Positions 9,635-19,409 are shown, numbered from the stretch's first letter. The stretch is 36,679 bases of DNA from Desulfobacteraceae bacterium (GCA_011390415.1 JAABSL010000346.1:1-36679), one strand, 5' to 3'. Numbers and translations are program-made. The notes: generated by a model not told the origin, from the letters alone.

Positions 9635-10513
9635 TTACTCAAGCATAACATCAGCGTTTTCTATGATAACCGGATATTTGAGTCCATACCCGAAGTCCCG
9701 GTCCACCGACACCACCCCGCGGACCAGAACCACATCCCCGACATTCACCGCAGCATCCGTGGTGATGATTAAGTCATTGGTGCCGTCATCGCCGCTGCCG
9801 TCCTGAACATGGAGCCAGTTCTTATCCATAATATCCGGCGTAAACTTTACGACTTTCGCCCGAACCGTTATGTTTTTACCGGCCAGACGTTTCCGGCCGG
9901 TGATGATTTCAGATACCGTCTGGCCGCCCGCTGCCGGTTTTATTTCACCGATTTCCACGGCCAGGCTGCCGGGCATCCCGCCCATGGGCGGATGCGTCAT
10001 CTGCGCTTCGGCCGGCTCACCAATCGGCGGATGGCCTTCGGGCATTTCCTGCTGCCCGGTGACCGGCGGATGATCTTTGGGCAGCGCCGGCTCCTTGTGC
10101 GTTGCTTCATTCTCATCCTGCCGGTGAATCGCGCCCACAAAATAAATCATTTCAAATTCACGATCAAGGGTTTTGCTCTTAAAATCCGCCATGGGCAATC
10201 CGGACGGGACCAGGACCGCTTCGCCGGGTTCACCGTCAAACCCGGGTGTCGCTGCCCATACCTTCTTTTCGCCGGTATCGACCTGGACGTAGGTATAGCG
10301 GCTGGCATGAATGGTCTCCACGACGGTGCCCGTAAAGGGATCTGACATATCCTCCGATGTTTTTTCTGAAAATTCCGAAGCCATGTGATCGCCGGCAGAC
10401 TTTTTTTCAGACGATTTTTCCGATGAATCGCCCATCTGCTTGCACCCGATGGTCAATGTCAGCACCAGGATGATGATTATAAAATCAGACAGGGGATAAG
10501 ATATTTTTTTCAT
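9635..10513 (-). CDS. Lipoprotein with three HPP motifs and a C-terminal OB-fold-like domain (NrfJ-like)
   Basis: Lipobox LTIGC; KDHPPVTG, EGHPPIGE, MTHPPMGG; C-terminus LAGKNITVRAKVVKFTPDIMDKNWLHVQDGSGDDGTNDLIITTDAAVNVGDVVLVRGVVSVDRDFGYGLKYPVIIENADV. Confidence 0.65.
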   Translation of the reverse strand: MKKISYPLSDFIIIILVLTLTIGCKQMGDSSEKSSEKKSAGDHMASEFSEKTSEDMSDPFTGTVVETIHASRYTYVQVDTGEKKVWAATPGFDGEPGEAVLVPSGLPMADFKSKTLDREFEMIYFVGAIHRQDENEATHKEPALPKDHPPVTGQQEMPEGHPPIGEPAEAQMTHPPMGGMPGSLAVEIGEIKPAAGGQTVSEIITGRKRLAGKNITVRAKVVKFTPDIMDKNWLHVQDGSGDDGTNDLIITTDAAVNVGDVVLVRGVVSVDRDFGYGLKYPVIIENADVMLE

Positions 10514-10576
10514 TTTTAAATTCCTTTGGATGTTTGGTATTTATAAATTCGTCAAATCCGAGAACAGTAATTATTT

Positions 10577-12286
10577 CTATTGCGAATAATTTTCCGGATT
10601 GTGGGCTCTGCCATGGCAGTTTAAAAAACATTCTCCCCGGAAACGGCCCTGATCATTAAATTCAAGCCGGCCCGTTTGGGTTGGCATAACAATTGACACG
10701 TCAAAATTGATGAGATGACTGTTGCGCAAAAAATTGCCCTGCGTAAAACTAACGCCGTGCGGATCGTGACAGGCTGAACACGGCGCTTTTTGATCCGCCA
10801 CATGGATACTGTGCGGAAAACTTTCATCATTTAAAAGGGTTGTCCGGCTATGACATTGGTAACACAGCGCATAGCCGGAAGGCGTTTCCGTTGTATAATC
10901 ATCTGTCACATACCGTTGGGTCAGCAGATACTGCCAGTCTGAGCCATGGGGCCCCCGGGGGGCGGAAGGATCACTGCTGCCATGGCAGTCCGTGCAGCTG
11001 ATCGTGCTGGTGCTGGTATATGGCGGCATCAGGCTTGGAACATCGGGATTTTTACCCGGACCGGCCACCGGATGAAACGAAGGGTTTGCCGGATCAAAAT
11101 CAAGGCGCGTATTCAGCTGAACAATCTGACGGGTAACGGGCAGCGCATTGATGACATTATTGTCCGCATGGCACTTGAAGCAAATTTCATAAACATACCG
11201 GGCTTCTGCCACCATCTGGCCGCCAATAGACACCCCGGATGCACCCTTTACGGCACCGGAAACCATGGAAGCGTCCAGGGCCGGGTCGCTGTTTGCCTGG
11301 TGGGCATCGTGGCAATCACTGCACTCCACATGTTTGGGAACATTGCGGGAGGAAAAATCTTCGGCCGGATCATGAACGCCCGTATATTCATACACCGGAT
11401 GGTTATACCGTTTTGTGATCGCTGACGCGATGTCCGAAGACGCCGTGCCGCCGTCATGACAGACCAGACAATTGTCTTCTTCAAAGGCAGATATCAGCAG
11501 CCGGCTGTTTGTTCCCGCCGTATGCGGTTTGTGGCAGTTTTCACACCCATTTTCAGCGATGGTCGCATAATCGGTATTCGGCCAAAGCCCGCCGGTTCTG
11601 TCCAGCAATGCACTGGATTGTGAATGGGCCGAACCATGCCAGCCGTTTATATCATGGCAGGCAATGCACAGCGATGACGCCGTATTGTCCATCACCAGGA
11701 ACCGGCCGAACGTGTCATCATGGGGATCATGGCACGAGATACACTGCAGCATCTTGTCATTTTCCAGTTTTACGGACGGCGGCAGGAGCGCCGGGTCCCG
11801 AAGTTCGCTTTTTTCCACAGACAAAGCGCTATCATACACAAACGATATGGGGTGGTCATCGGACAGGTCGGTGCCTAAATGCGACGATCGTTCTTCGGCA
11901 AGAAACCGTGCACCGCCCTTAAACGGTATTTCCACGGCCGGGGAAGCGACGGCGCCCAAGGCGATGGTTCCGTCATGGCAGCTCAGGCACATGCGTGAAG
12001 ACCCGGTGGGCTGGCCAATCGTTGCTTTGAGGGTGGAACTGTCATACGGGGTATAAGGACCCGCAGGAGACGACCGGTTCCAGAGATACGGCATCTCGGA
12101 ACCTTCCCGGTGGGGAATGTGGCAGAAAATGCAAATCCTGCTCTCCGATACCGCGGCAATGGAACCGGGGCTGCTGACGGAAAGATTATGTTTTGTCACA
12201 CGGATATTTCCGGCCGGGGCGGACATGGCGAAAAAAAACACCATCAGCGCAGCGCCGGTCATTATTATTTTTTTATTTGTCTTCAT
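10577..12286 (-). CDS. Multiheme cytochrome c, 12 putative hemes
   Basis: Signal peptide; CIFCH, CLSCH, CISCH, CIACH, CENCH, CLVCH, CSDCH, CFKCH, CTDCH, CYQCH, CSACH plus terminal CFLNCH (CX3CH). Confidence 0.93.
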   Translation of the reverse strand: MKTNKKIIMTGAALMVFFFAMSAPAGNIRVTKHNLSVSSPGSIAAVSESRICIFCHIPHREGSEMPYLWNRSSPAGPYTPYDSSTLKATIGQPTGSSRMCLSCHDGTIALGAVASPAVEIPFKGGARFLAEERSSHLGTDLSDDHPISFVYDSALSVEKSELRDPALLPPSVKLENDKMLQCISCHDPHDDTFGRFLVMDNTASSLCIACHDINGWHGSAHSQSSALLDRTGGLWPNTDYATIAENGCENCHKPHTAGTNSRLLISAFEEDNCLVCHDGGTASSDIASAITKRYNHPVYEYTGVHDPAEDFSSRNVPKHVECSDCHDAHQANSDPALDASMVSGAVKGASGVSIGGQMVAEARYVYEICFKCHADNNVINALPVTRQIVQLNTRLDFDPANPSFHPVAGPGKNPDVPSLMPPYTSTSTISCTDCHGSSDPSAPRGPHGSDWQYLLTQRYVTDDYTTETPSGYALCYQCHSRTTLLNDESFPHSIHVADQKAPCSACHDPHGVSFTQGNFLRNSHLINFDVSIVMPTQTGRLEFNDQGRFRGECFLNCHGRAHNPENYSQ

Positions 12287-13349
12287 TGGCGATATCTTCT
12301 TTTATGTATTTAAATACCTGAATCCGCTGATTGCTTGAATCAGACACAAAAATCCGGTCCTCTTTATCAATATGGATTCCATTGGGAAGCCAGAACTCGC
12401 CGTATCCGCCGCCATGATCACCGAATGCCATCAAAAGACGGCCCGACGCGTCAAACATCTGGACATTGTCAAACAGGGCATCCACCACATAGATGTTGTC
12501 CGCGCTGTCGCATGCCACGCCCTTGGGTCTTGAAAATGTGCCCGGGCCATGCCCCATCTGGCCGAACGCGTTCAAAAACCGGCCGTCCGGAGAAAACACC
12601 TGCACCCGGAAATTTAATGAATCGGATACAATGATGTTTCCAGCCGACGTCACGCATATCTGGGTGGGATAATGAAACCGGCCGGCTGCCCTGCCTTTGC
12701 CGCCAAAAGCCCCTTTTGGCCAATGATCGGCCAGATCATACCTGAAAACCTTCGACTGCAGGGTATCCACCACAAGCAGTTCCGATGTCGTCGCATTGAC
12801 GGCAATACCGGTGGGCCGCTGAAGATCGTCCCGGCCCAGTTCGGATACAAACTGCCGGCCGCGGTCCTTAAAGATTTTAACGACCCCGTCTTTTGCATCC
12901 GTGACATAGATCACTCCATTTGAATCAACGTCAATGCCCACAGGAGCGGAAAGCCCTTCCCTGTCCGCAGGAAAGGCAAAATAATTGTTTCCGTCCGCGT
13001 CAAAAACATGCACCTGTTTTTGGAACGTATCCACCACATAGAGCCGGCCCTGATCATCGGACGACACACCATAGGAAGAGACAATGCGCGGGACCGGACT
13101 GCCGATGATATAGTTGACCACCTGTTGAATCATCCCGGCCCTGATATTTAAATCCGCCGGCGTTGAAACCGCGTTTAAAAATTGTATCCGCTTTACTTCC
13201 GGCGGGTTCGGCCAGAAAATATCCGAATCCGGCCGCATGGGTTCCGGCGACTTATGGCATCCGGCCATCCCCAGGCAAAGGACTGCAATCACTATAATGA
13301 TAAGGGGATGTTGATGAATCACAGAAATTTTTAGTCTTACAGAATTCAT
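12273..13349 (-). CDS. NHL-repeat (6-bladed beta-propeller) lipoprotein
   Basis: Lipobox LGMAGC; repeated YVVDTFQKQVHVFDADGN, IYVTDAKDGVVKIFKDRG, IIVSDSLNFRVQVFSPDGRFLNAFG, IYVVDALFDNVQMFDASG, IFVSDSSNQRIQVFKY; overlaps the 3' dodecaheme gene by 14 bp. Start moved to internal ATG. Confidence 0.9.
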   Translation of the reverse strand: MNSVRLKISVIHQHPLIIIVIAVLCLGMAGCHKSPEPMRPDSDIFWPNPPEVKRIQFLNAVSTPADLNIRAGMIQQVVNYIIGSPVPRIVSSYGVSSDDQGRLYVVDTFQKQVHVFDADGNNYFAFPADREGLSAPVGIDVDSNGVIYVTDAKDGVVKIFKDRGRQFVSELGRDDLQRPTGIAVNATTSELLVVDTLQSKVFRYDLADHWPKGAFGGKGRAAGRFHYPTQICVTSAGNIIVSDSLNFRVQVFSPDGRFLNAFGQMGHGPGTFSRPKGVACDSADNIYVVDALFDNVQMFDASGRLLMAFGDHGGGYGEFWLPNGIHIDKEDRIFVSDSSNQRIQVFKYIKEDIANEDK

Positions 13350-13405
13350 TGTTATTCCAAGGCGGTCGCAACTGCTTTGATAATACGCCGGTTCATGGCT
13401 TAAGC

Positions 13406-15394
13406 TTACCAGAGGCTTCTGTTGACGACAAAATAGAACCGCTGGCGCCACAGGCTGTCATCATTTTCCTCATCTTCCTGATCCGTCAGCCGGTAAGAGA
13501 TGGTCCCGGTCCAGACGCCATATGCCAGGCGGAGGGTCGGGCCGATTTCCGAATACAGCATATCCTGCCGGTCTCCGGAAATACTGTTTCGCAGCCAGAT
13601 CAGACTGAGACTGCACCACCATTCCGGGGTCCAGCTGATATCGGTGCCGAGGGTATAGAATGTTTCATCTTCATGGGTGTCTGTATATTCTCTTTCTCCG
13701 TAGTCTCCGGAGAAGTTGAAATAAAAACTCCGCCACGGTCTGAGATTAATGAGCTGGCGCACACTTCTGGTAACGCTGGAATTTCCGTTCCGGCGGTCCT
13801 GGTCTTCATATAAAAACTGCGTCTCGGACCAGTCTGTTTCCAGCCTGATCCGCACCCTGTCGTAGGTATCATCAATGGGACCGGTGCGGGATTCGCCGGA
13901 AGTGATATTCTGATCCAGCCGGCCGTGGGTATACATAAAATATAAAAAAGACCACAGGTCCAGGCCGACGCGATAATTTTGTCCGAACCGGGAATCGTCA
14001 AACCCCGTATCTATCCGATAACTGTAACGCACACTCACCAACTGGCCGTCTGCGATGTCGCCAAGCAGGGTGCGGCTGATTCTTACATCCGGACCAATCA
14101 TCTCGATCCGGTAATCCACGTCCCGGAGAAAAACCCGGCTTCCCGGTACATCGGTAACCACAATGGTATCGAGTTCAACATTTTCTTTGTCCAGATAGGT
14201 TTCCGCAGATGATGACAAAACATGGCGCTCTTCGGTGGGTATGGTTGTATCCGTGCCGCTTCGTTCGGTCATTCCGTAATCGTACACAGCACCCAGTTCG
14301 AGATTGCCCCAGGGAATGGGCCGCCGATAATTAAATCCGAGGTTTGCCTGATACGTGTCTTCGCTGCCGCCGACAAAATCGTTTACCCCGGCGCCGGCGC
14401 CAAGATCGGTTGTGAGACGGTTGAACAGCCGATGGGTTAAACCGGCTTTGACCGCTCTTTCCTCGGTGACCGTGTCGTCGACATCCCGGCGGTTATAATT
14501 AAATGTATACCGGGTCAGCAGATTCGGGTTGTGGGTCCAGAAAAGATTTTCAGCCATTACCCAGGTATCATAATCAGAATCATCATATTCGCTCCGGGTA
14601 TTATAAAGCAGGGAATCCAGCCGTACCCGGTTGTCCCGGGTAAAGAACCAGGTGTTTGTCAGCTCCGAATTGGTCATCGTTGATTCGGTATCCCTGGTTT
14701 CCGATACCGTCCGGGTGGTTCGGTCCGATTCATCATAGAGTATATTCAGTTCCGTAATGCTGTTGTTGGCATTATGCCGGATTTTTGCCTGCAGTTCATT
14801 ATTGTCTTCTTCCGACTGGTAAAATCCGGTCTGGTCAACTTTCCGGTTGGTGAATCCAAAAGAAGCCGGCAGTGTCGGGTTGGTAAAATTTAACCGGGTG
14901 CCCCAGGTTTCACTTTCAATATCAGAATCCCGGACAGATGTCAGATCAAGCCGACGGTTGTTCCGGCTGCCGAAGATATCCAGGGAACAGGGCTTATGCT
15001 TAAGCAGTGTTGTCCTTGCATCATAGGCCATCACCGATGTGCCCCTCCGGGTTGTGTGCGTTGAATCGGTGGCCGAGCGCCAGTGATCGAATTTTTCCTG
15101 GCGCCATTCGGGCTCCAGAAACAGCCGGTATTCCATCAGGTTGGGATGATACACCCATCCGTTCGTCCCGAGACCGATGCGCTCCTGCAGGTCACGGGTG
15201 GTGGTTTCTTCCTTCATTTCAGGGGTTTCTCTTTTTTCTTCCTCCAATTCATAGGATGCGCCCATGGACAGTTTGGGCCGTTCAATAAAAAAAAAGTCCC
15301 CTTCCCGGGCATACAGCGTCGAAACCGCTGTCAAAACAACAACACACGATTGCATAAAAACGATTAAAATTGTCAGCATCTTTCGATGAATCAT
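13406..15394 (-). CDS. Outer-membrane beta-barrel protein, candidate porin of a cytochrome conduit (OetB/MtrB-like by context)
   Basis: 662 aa, signal peptide, many alternating amphipathic strands (e.g. LGAGAGVNDFVGGSEDTYQANLGFNYRRPIPWGNLELGAVYDYGM), C-terminal aromatic ...RQRFYFVVNRSLW; embedded among multiheme cytochromes. Confidence 0.75.
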   Translation of the reverse strand: MIHRKMLTILIVFMQSCVVVLTAVSTLYAREGDFFFIERPKLSMGASYELEEEKRETPEMKEETTTRDLQERIGLGTNGWVYHPNLMEYRLFLEPEWRQEKFDHWRSATDSTHTTRRGTSVMAYDARTTLLKHKPCSLDIFGSRNNRRLDLTSVRDSDIESETWGTRLNFTNPTLPASFGFTNRKVDQTGFYQSEEDNNELQAKIRHNANNSITELNILYDESDRTTRTVSETRDTESTMTNSELTNTWFFTRDNRVRLDSLLYNTRSEYDDSDYDTWVMAENLFWTHNPNLLTRYTFNYNRRDVDDTVTEERAVKAGLTHRLFNRLTTDLGAGAGVNDFVGGSEDTYQANLGFNYRRPIPWGNLELGAVYDYGMTERSGTDTTIPTEERHVLSSSAETYLDKENVELDTIVVTDVPGSRVFLRDVDYRIEMIGPDVRISRTLLGDIADGQLVSVRYSYRIDTGFDDSRFGQNYRVGLDLWSFLYFMYTHGRLDQNITSGESRTGPIDDTYDRVRIRLETDWSETQFLYEDQDRRNGNSSVTRSVRQLINLRPWRSFYFNFSGDYGEREYTDTHEDETFYTLGTDISWTPEWWCSLSLIWLRNSISGDRQDMLYSEIGPTLRLAYGVWTGTISYRLTDQEDEENDDSLWRQRFYFVVNRSLW

Positions 15395-15478
15395 TTATCG
15401 CCCATCGCCCATGTCCAAATGTCCAAATCCATAAGAAAAACAGAAAATGTATTATATAAAAACAGCGGCATCTATTGT

Positions 15479-16228
15479 CTATTCCGGTATTGTGGTATCT
15501 GCGGCCGGCAGTTTCTCACCGGGTGCACCCTGCTCCGGAGGAACGCTGTGATGCGGTTCCTCATAATATTTTTTTAACAAGGCTTTTGAAGTCCCCAGGT
15601 GCGCATTATGGCAGGACAGGCACGGACCGGTGACATGCAGTTCCCGCACGCATTTTGGAATGCCCGGCTTCTCATTCACATTGTGGCAGCTGATGCACAA
15701 CGGGTCCGGCTCCGCAATCAGCCGGAACGGATGCCGGCCCTGATGGGGAACGTGACATTTTACACAGTCTCCATCGGCGGCTGTTTTGTGCAGGTATAAT
15801 CCCTGTTTTTTTGCCCACCCGGGAGTCAGGTCTTTATGGCACCTTACGCAAAGTTCTTTGACCGGAAGGGTCAGCGGCCCCGGTTTCCCGCCGCCTATTC
15901 TGAAAATACCGTCCCAGTCCGAGCCGAAAATCGGGGTGGAAAACGCTTCGGCCCCTTCATGGCATTCCGCGCATTTTCTTTCAATATACGGTTTGTGGGA
16001 AACCAGCAGATAATACTGATCTTCATCAACGTATTTTTTTTCAGGGTTCCGGCTTTCATCGACTGCTTCAGCGCCGGCTTCTGCCTCCGCAGCCGCCTGC
16101 TCTTCCGGAAAAAAAAAGGCCAATACCCCGTTTTCGGGATGCGGTTGACAGCCGGCCAGGGTCAGCACGGTCGTTATCCAGAAAGCAGCCAGGATAAACA
16201 GATGTCGGTTTTGATCCGGAAATTTCAT
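15479..16228 (-). CDS. Pentaheme cytochrome c lipoprotein
   Basis: Lipobox LTLAGC; CAECH, CVRCH, CVKCH, CISCH, CLSCH. Confidence 0.92.
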   Translation of the reverse strand: MKFPDQNRHLFILAAFWITTVLTLAGCQPHPENGVLAFFFPEEQAAAEAEAGAEAVDESRNPEKKYVDEDQYYLLVSHKPYIERKCAECHEGAEAFSTPIFGSDWDGIFRIGGGKPGPLTLPVKELCVRCHKDLTPGWAKKQGLYLHKTAADGDCVKCHVPHQGRHPFRLIAEPDPLCISCHNVNEKPGIPKCVRELHVTGPCLSCHNAHLGTSKALLKKYYEEPHHSVPPEQGAPGEKLPAADTTIPE

Positions 16229-16304
16229 TTTTTTCGTGGCCTCCCCATGTTTTATTCCGATTTTAAAGCCTGGTCCAACCGGTCCGGATTTTCAGGCTTC
16301 CGGT

Positions 16305-17369
16305 CTATTCTTCCGGAAGGGACTCGCCGATCCAGTGTCCGAAGCCGTAAACACTCAATTTCCCCTGGCCATAGGTACTGGTCACATACACAAGATATTC
16401 CAGCTCGAAATTCGGGTCCGCATATTGGGAAAAATAACCGACATTCTGGTAATCGATTGCCACCCCGGCCGGAAGATACAAGCTGCCCGGCGCATTTCCG
16501 GCCCCGCCGAAAAAAAGCAGCAGCCGGCCCTGATCATCAAATATCTGTACATTTTCAAATGCCGCGTCCACTGAATAGAGATTGCCCTTCCGATCCACGG
16601 CCAGCCCTTTGGGCCGGGCAAATCCGCCGACGTTATCCCCGTGAAAACCGATGGTATCAATGAATGCGCCGTCGGGAGTCAACTTTTTGACAGTAAAATT
16701 AAAGGCATCATTAACAAAAACACTGCCAGACGGGCCTACCGCCACGTGGGTCGGATTAAAAAAATCGCCCTTCTCCCCCACGGCCCGGATCACCTCGCCG
16801 GTCGCCTTGTCCAGAATAATCAGCTGATCCTTTTCCATGTCCACCACATATACACGGCTGCCGTAAACCGCGACATCCACCGGCTTTTCAAACACCTCTT
16901 TGCCGCCGTAGACCCTGAAAAACGCATCGTTTGCATCGAATACCACCACCTGCTTTCTCTGCATGTCCGCCACATACTTGAAATCATCTTCAGACACCCA
17001 TATGCCGGACGGATTGCCAAGGCTTCCCACGCCGGTATCTTTTAAAAACGACAGCTCCTTTCGGGCCAGATCAAAAATAACAATTTTTTTGTACATCCGG
17101 TCCATGACGTATATTCTGTCTTTGGCAGCCCCCACATCATAGGGCCTTCCCAAATTCTGATACCGGGGTTTGCCCACCAGAAATTCTTGAAACGCGCTCT
17201 GCCCTTTTCCCAGGTCATGCCCGCCGGATATGGCATGAAGAAACTGCAGCCGCGGCTGCTGGGGCAGCGGGGGATAGAAAACGGTGCCAAAAGACGGCTT
17301 CTTTTCAGCTGTTGACGCGCATCCCAGACAGAACATCACTATGAACAGAATAACTACCGTTTTTTTCAT
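16305..17369 (-). CDS. NHL-repeat beta-propeller lipoprotein
   Basis: Lipobox CLGC; IYVMDRMYKKIVIFDLA, KYVADMQRKQVVVFDAND, VYVVDMEKDQLIILDKATGEVIRAVGEKG, VFVNDAFNFTVKKLTPDG, LYSVDAAFENVQIFDDQGRLLLFFGG; RLQFLHAIS near the N-terminus resembles RIQFLNAVS of the 12273..13349 protein. Confidence 0.9.
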   Translation of the reverse strand: MKKTVVILFIVMFCLGCASTAEKKPSFGTVFYPPLPQQPRLQFLHAISGGHDLGKGQSAFQEFLVGKPRYQNLGRPYDVGAAKDRIYVMDRMYKKIVIFDLARKELSFLKDTGVGSLGNPSGIWVSEDDFKYVADMQRKQVVVFDANDAFFRVYGGKEVFEKPVDVAVYGSRVYVVDMEKDQLIILDKATGEVIRAVGEKGDFFNPTHVAVGPSGSVFVNDAFNFTVKKLTPDGAFIDTIGFHGDNVGGFARPKGLAVDRKGNLYSVDAAFENVQIFDDQGRLLLFFGGAGNAPGSLYLPAGVAIDYQNVGYFSQYADPNFELEYLVYVTSTYGQGKLSVYGFGHWIGESLPEE

Positions 17370-17555
17370 CTTATCGTGTGATCCTTAAATTCATAATCAT
17401 CCGGCAAACCTTTTTCTTCAGATTTCTTACCGAAAATGCAAATTTTGATTCAGGCCAAGGCCGCAGTACTTTTGAAACCGGAGGCGTAGCAGTTTTACGC
17501 TGAGGATTTCAACAGTGCGAGAACACAGGCCCGGATCAAAAGGTGCTTTTTCGGG

Positions 17556-18215
17556 TTATTTGTCATGACATGTGAGGCACAACGCTGACGCCGTATTGTC
17601 TTTGAGCAGCAATTTTGTTCCCGGCACGGCTCTTGTATTATGAACATCATGGCAGGAGGAACATTCCATCCGGCTTTGAAACAGCATATCATCATGAATG
17701 GTTCCCGAACTGCGGATCAGGCCCGACAGTTTGGTGGACGGGTCATAGAGTTCACCGTCTTCCGTGGCCAGAGACGTATCATAAACAAAAGAAATCGGGT
17801 GATCATTGCTCAGGTCGGTGCCGATCAGCACATCACCGAAAAGAAAAATGGTGCCGTTTTTGATATCCCCGTAATTTTCCAGCGCCACCGTACCGTCATG
17901 GCACGAAAGACAGATTTTGGAAGGCCCGCCCGGCTGGCTGTCCACGTCCGCATCTAAGGTGGGGGACCGGGCGGTGTCATACATGATATACGTCACGGTG
18001 GACATTTCATGGTTCCACAACGGTGCCGGCAGCGGCTTTGTATTATGGGGGGTATGGCAGGGCTTGCAGATCTCTCCGCTTTCATTCCACAAATACCCGC
18101 GAAAATCATGGGCAGACCCGGCAATGGTTCCTGCCAGGGCAACCGATGAAAAAATAAGCAGCAACACCAACATCACGGCCGGCATTTCTTTTTTTAGGTT
18201 CGACGCACTCACCAT
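17556..18215 (-). CDS. Tetraheme cytochrome c, small secreted
   Basis: CKPCH, CLSCH, CSSCH, CLTCH; ends 2 aa after the last heme (CLTCHDK*). Signal peptide MVSASNLKKEMPAVMLVLLLIFSSVALA; internal ATG at 18215 preferred (AGGTG RBS). Confidence 0.88.
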   Translation of the reverse strand: MVSASNLKKEMPAVMLVLLLIFSSVALAGTIAGSAHDFRGYLWNESGEICKPCHTPHNTKPLPAPLWNHEMSTVTYIMYDTARSPTLDADVDSQPGGPSKICLSCHDGTVALENYGDIKNGTIFLFGDVLIGTDLSNDHPISFVYDTSLATEDGELYDPSTKLSGLIRSSGTIHDDMLFQSRMECSSCHDVHNTRAVPGTKLLLKDNTASALCLTCHDK

Positions 18216-18401
18216 ATTCACCTTTAATACCCAATTTTCATGGTTAAACAAACGGGAAGAACGGGTTCTATTCTCCCCGGCCAGTCTATTTTATAACAGC
18301 GCCCGGGAATGCTATAATTAAATATGTTACCGAAATAATTTAGCAATTCTGTTGTCAGGTGGCAAGGACTATTTCCCGCCCTCACTGTGTGCGTCCCGGT
18401 G

Positions 18402-19409
18402 CTACATCTGATGACACTCCTTGCACAAATTTTCCGGGATGCGATGCCTGTACTTACTGCCCGCCCCTTTGGAGCCGGGACGATCAGCCGGAATCACCCC
18501 GCGCGCATGCGGGTTATGGCAGGTAATGCATGTCATTTTTCCGTTTTCATCCAGAGGCAGCCGGATGTTGTATTTTTCTTCCATGACCTCGATCCGCTGC
18601 AACCCGTCCGGCGACGGCTCAATCCCCATATGATCGGCATTTCCCGAATGATTTCCCGCAATATGATGGCACCGGCGGCACATCATCTCTATATCTCCCA
18701 AAAACTTCACATCCTTAAACGTGGCATGTTTTTCATCCGGTTTTTCAGTATGGCACATCAGGCACGTCTCTATGATGATCTCACCCTCGTCGTTTAACTG
18801 CTGGTGAGGATCGAGCTTTTGGTAATTTTCCCGGGCATGACATTTATAGCAAAATTCCGTCCGGTTCGGATAAGGGGCCCCGCGCAAAGAATTCCTGTTA
18901 AACAGCCGCTTCTGGCATTGCCAATAAATATTATGGCATGTCAGGCAGGTAACCTGCCCGTTTTCCAAAGGGAAATCAGCCGGCATCCGTTCCTTTTTTT
19001 CCGGTGCGGGCGTTACGTCAACCGGATGGATATAGACCCCCGGCGAAAGATCATGACAGCGGCATAACCGATTATAGTCACCACCGAACATCAGATACGG
19101 ATCTTCGCCCTCCACCGGGGTTGTTTCATGGCACTCGTTACAATATTTACCGGTATAATGAATATTGGTGGATGCGGTGACATCCGGATTTTCAAAACTG
19201 AATTCCGGTGCCGGGGGCGTTGCCATATCATCAGCCGCACCGTCGGCCGCACCAGTTGTTGAACCGGACTCCGAATACTCACCATCGCCGTCCGGTTCAA
19301 CGATCTGACATGCAACCAGCACCAGACAGAACACGGCCATGAGGGCTACTGCCAGTTTTACCTTTAATAGCATCTGCCGGGACATCGGATAATGGTTACG
19401 GAATAACAA
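18402..19409 (-). CDS. Multiheme cytochrome c lipoprotein, 7 CXXCH + conserved CRCH
   Basis: Lipobox VLVAC; CNECH, (LCRCH), CLTCH, CYKCH, CLMCH, CRRCH, CITCH, CKECH. Start uncertain (TTG at 19409 or ATG at 19385). Paralog of 33165..34058. Confidence 0.9.
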   Translation of the reverse strand: MLFRNHYPMSRQMLLKVKLAVALMAVFCLVLVACQIVEPDGDGEYSESGSTTGAADGAADDMATPPAPEFSFENPDVTASTNIHYTGKYCNECHETTPVEGEDPYLMFGGDYNRLCRCHDLSPGVYIHPVDVTPAPEKKERMPADFPLENGQVTCLTCHNIYWQCQKRLFNRNSLRGAPYPNRTEFCYKCHARENYQKLDPHQQLNDEGEIIIETCLMCHTEKPDEKHATFKDVKFLGDIEMMCRRCHHIAGNHSGNADHMGIEPSPDGLQRIEVMEEKYNIRLPLDENGKMTCITCHNPHARGVIPADRPGSKGAGSKYRHRIPENLCKECHQM

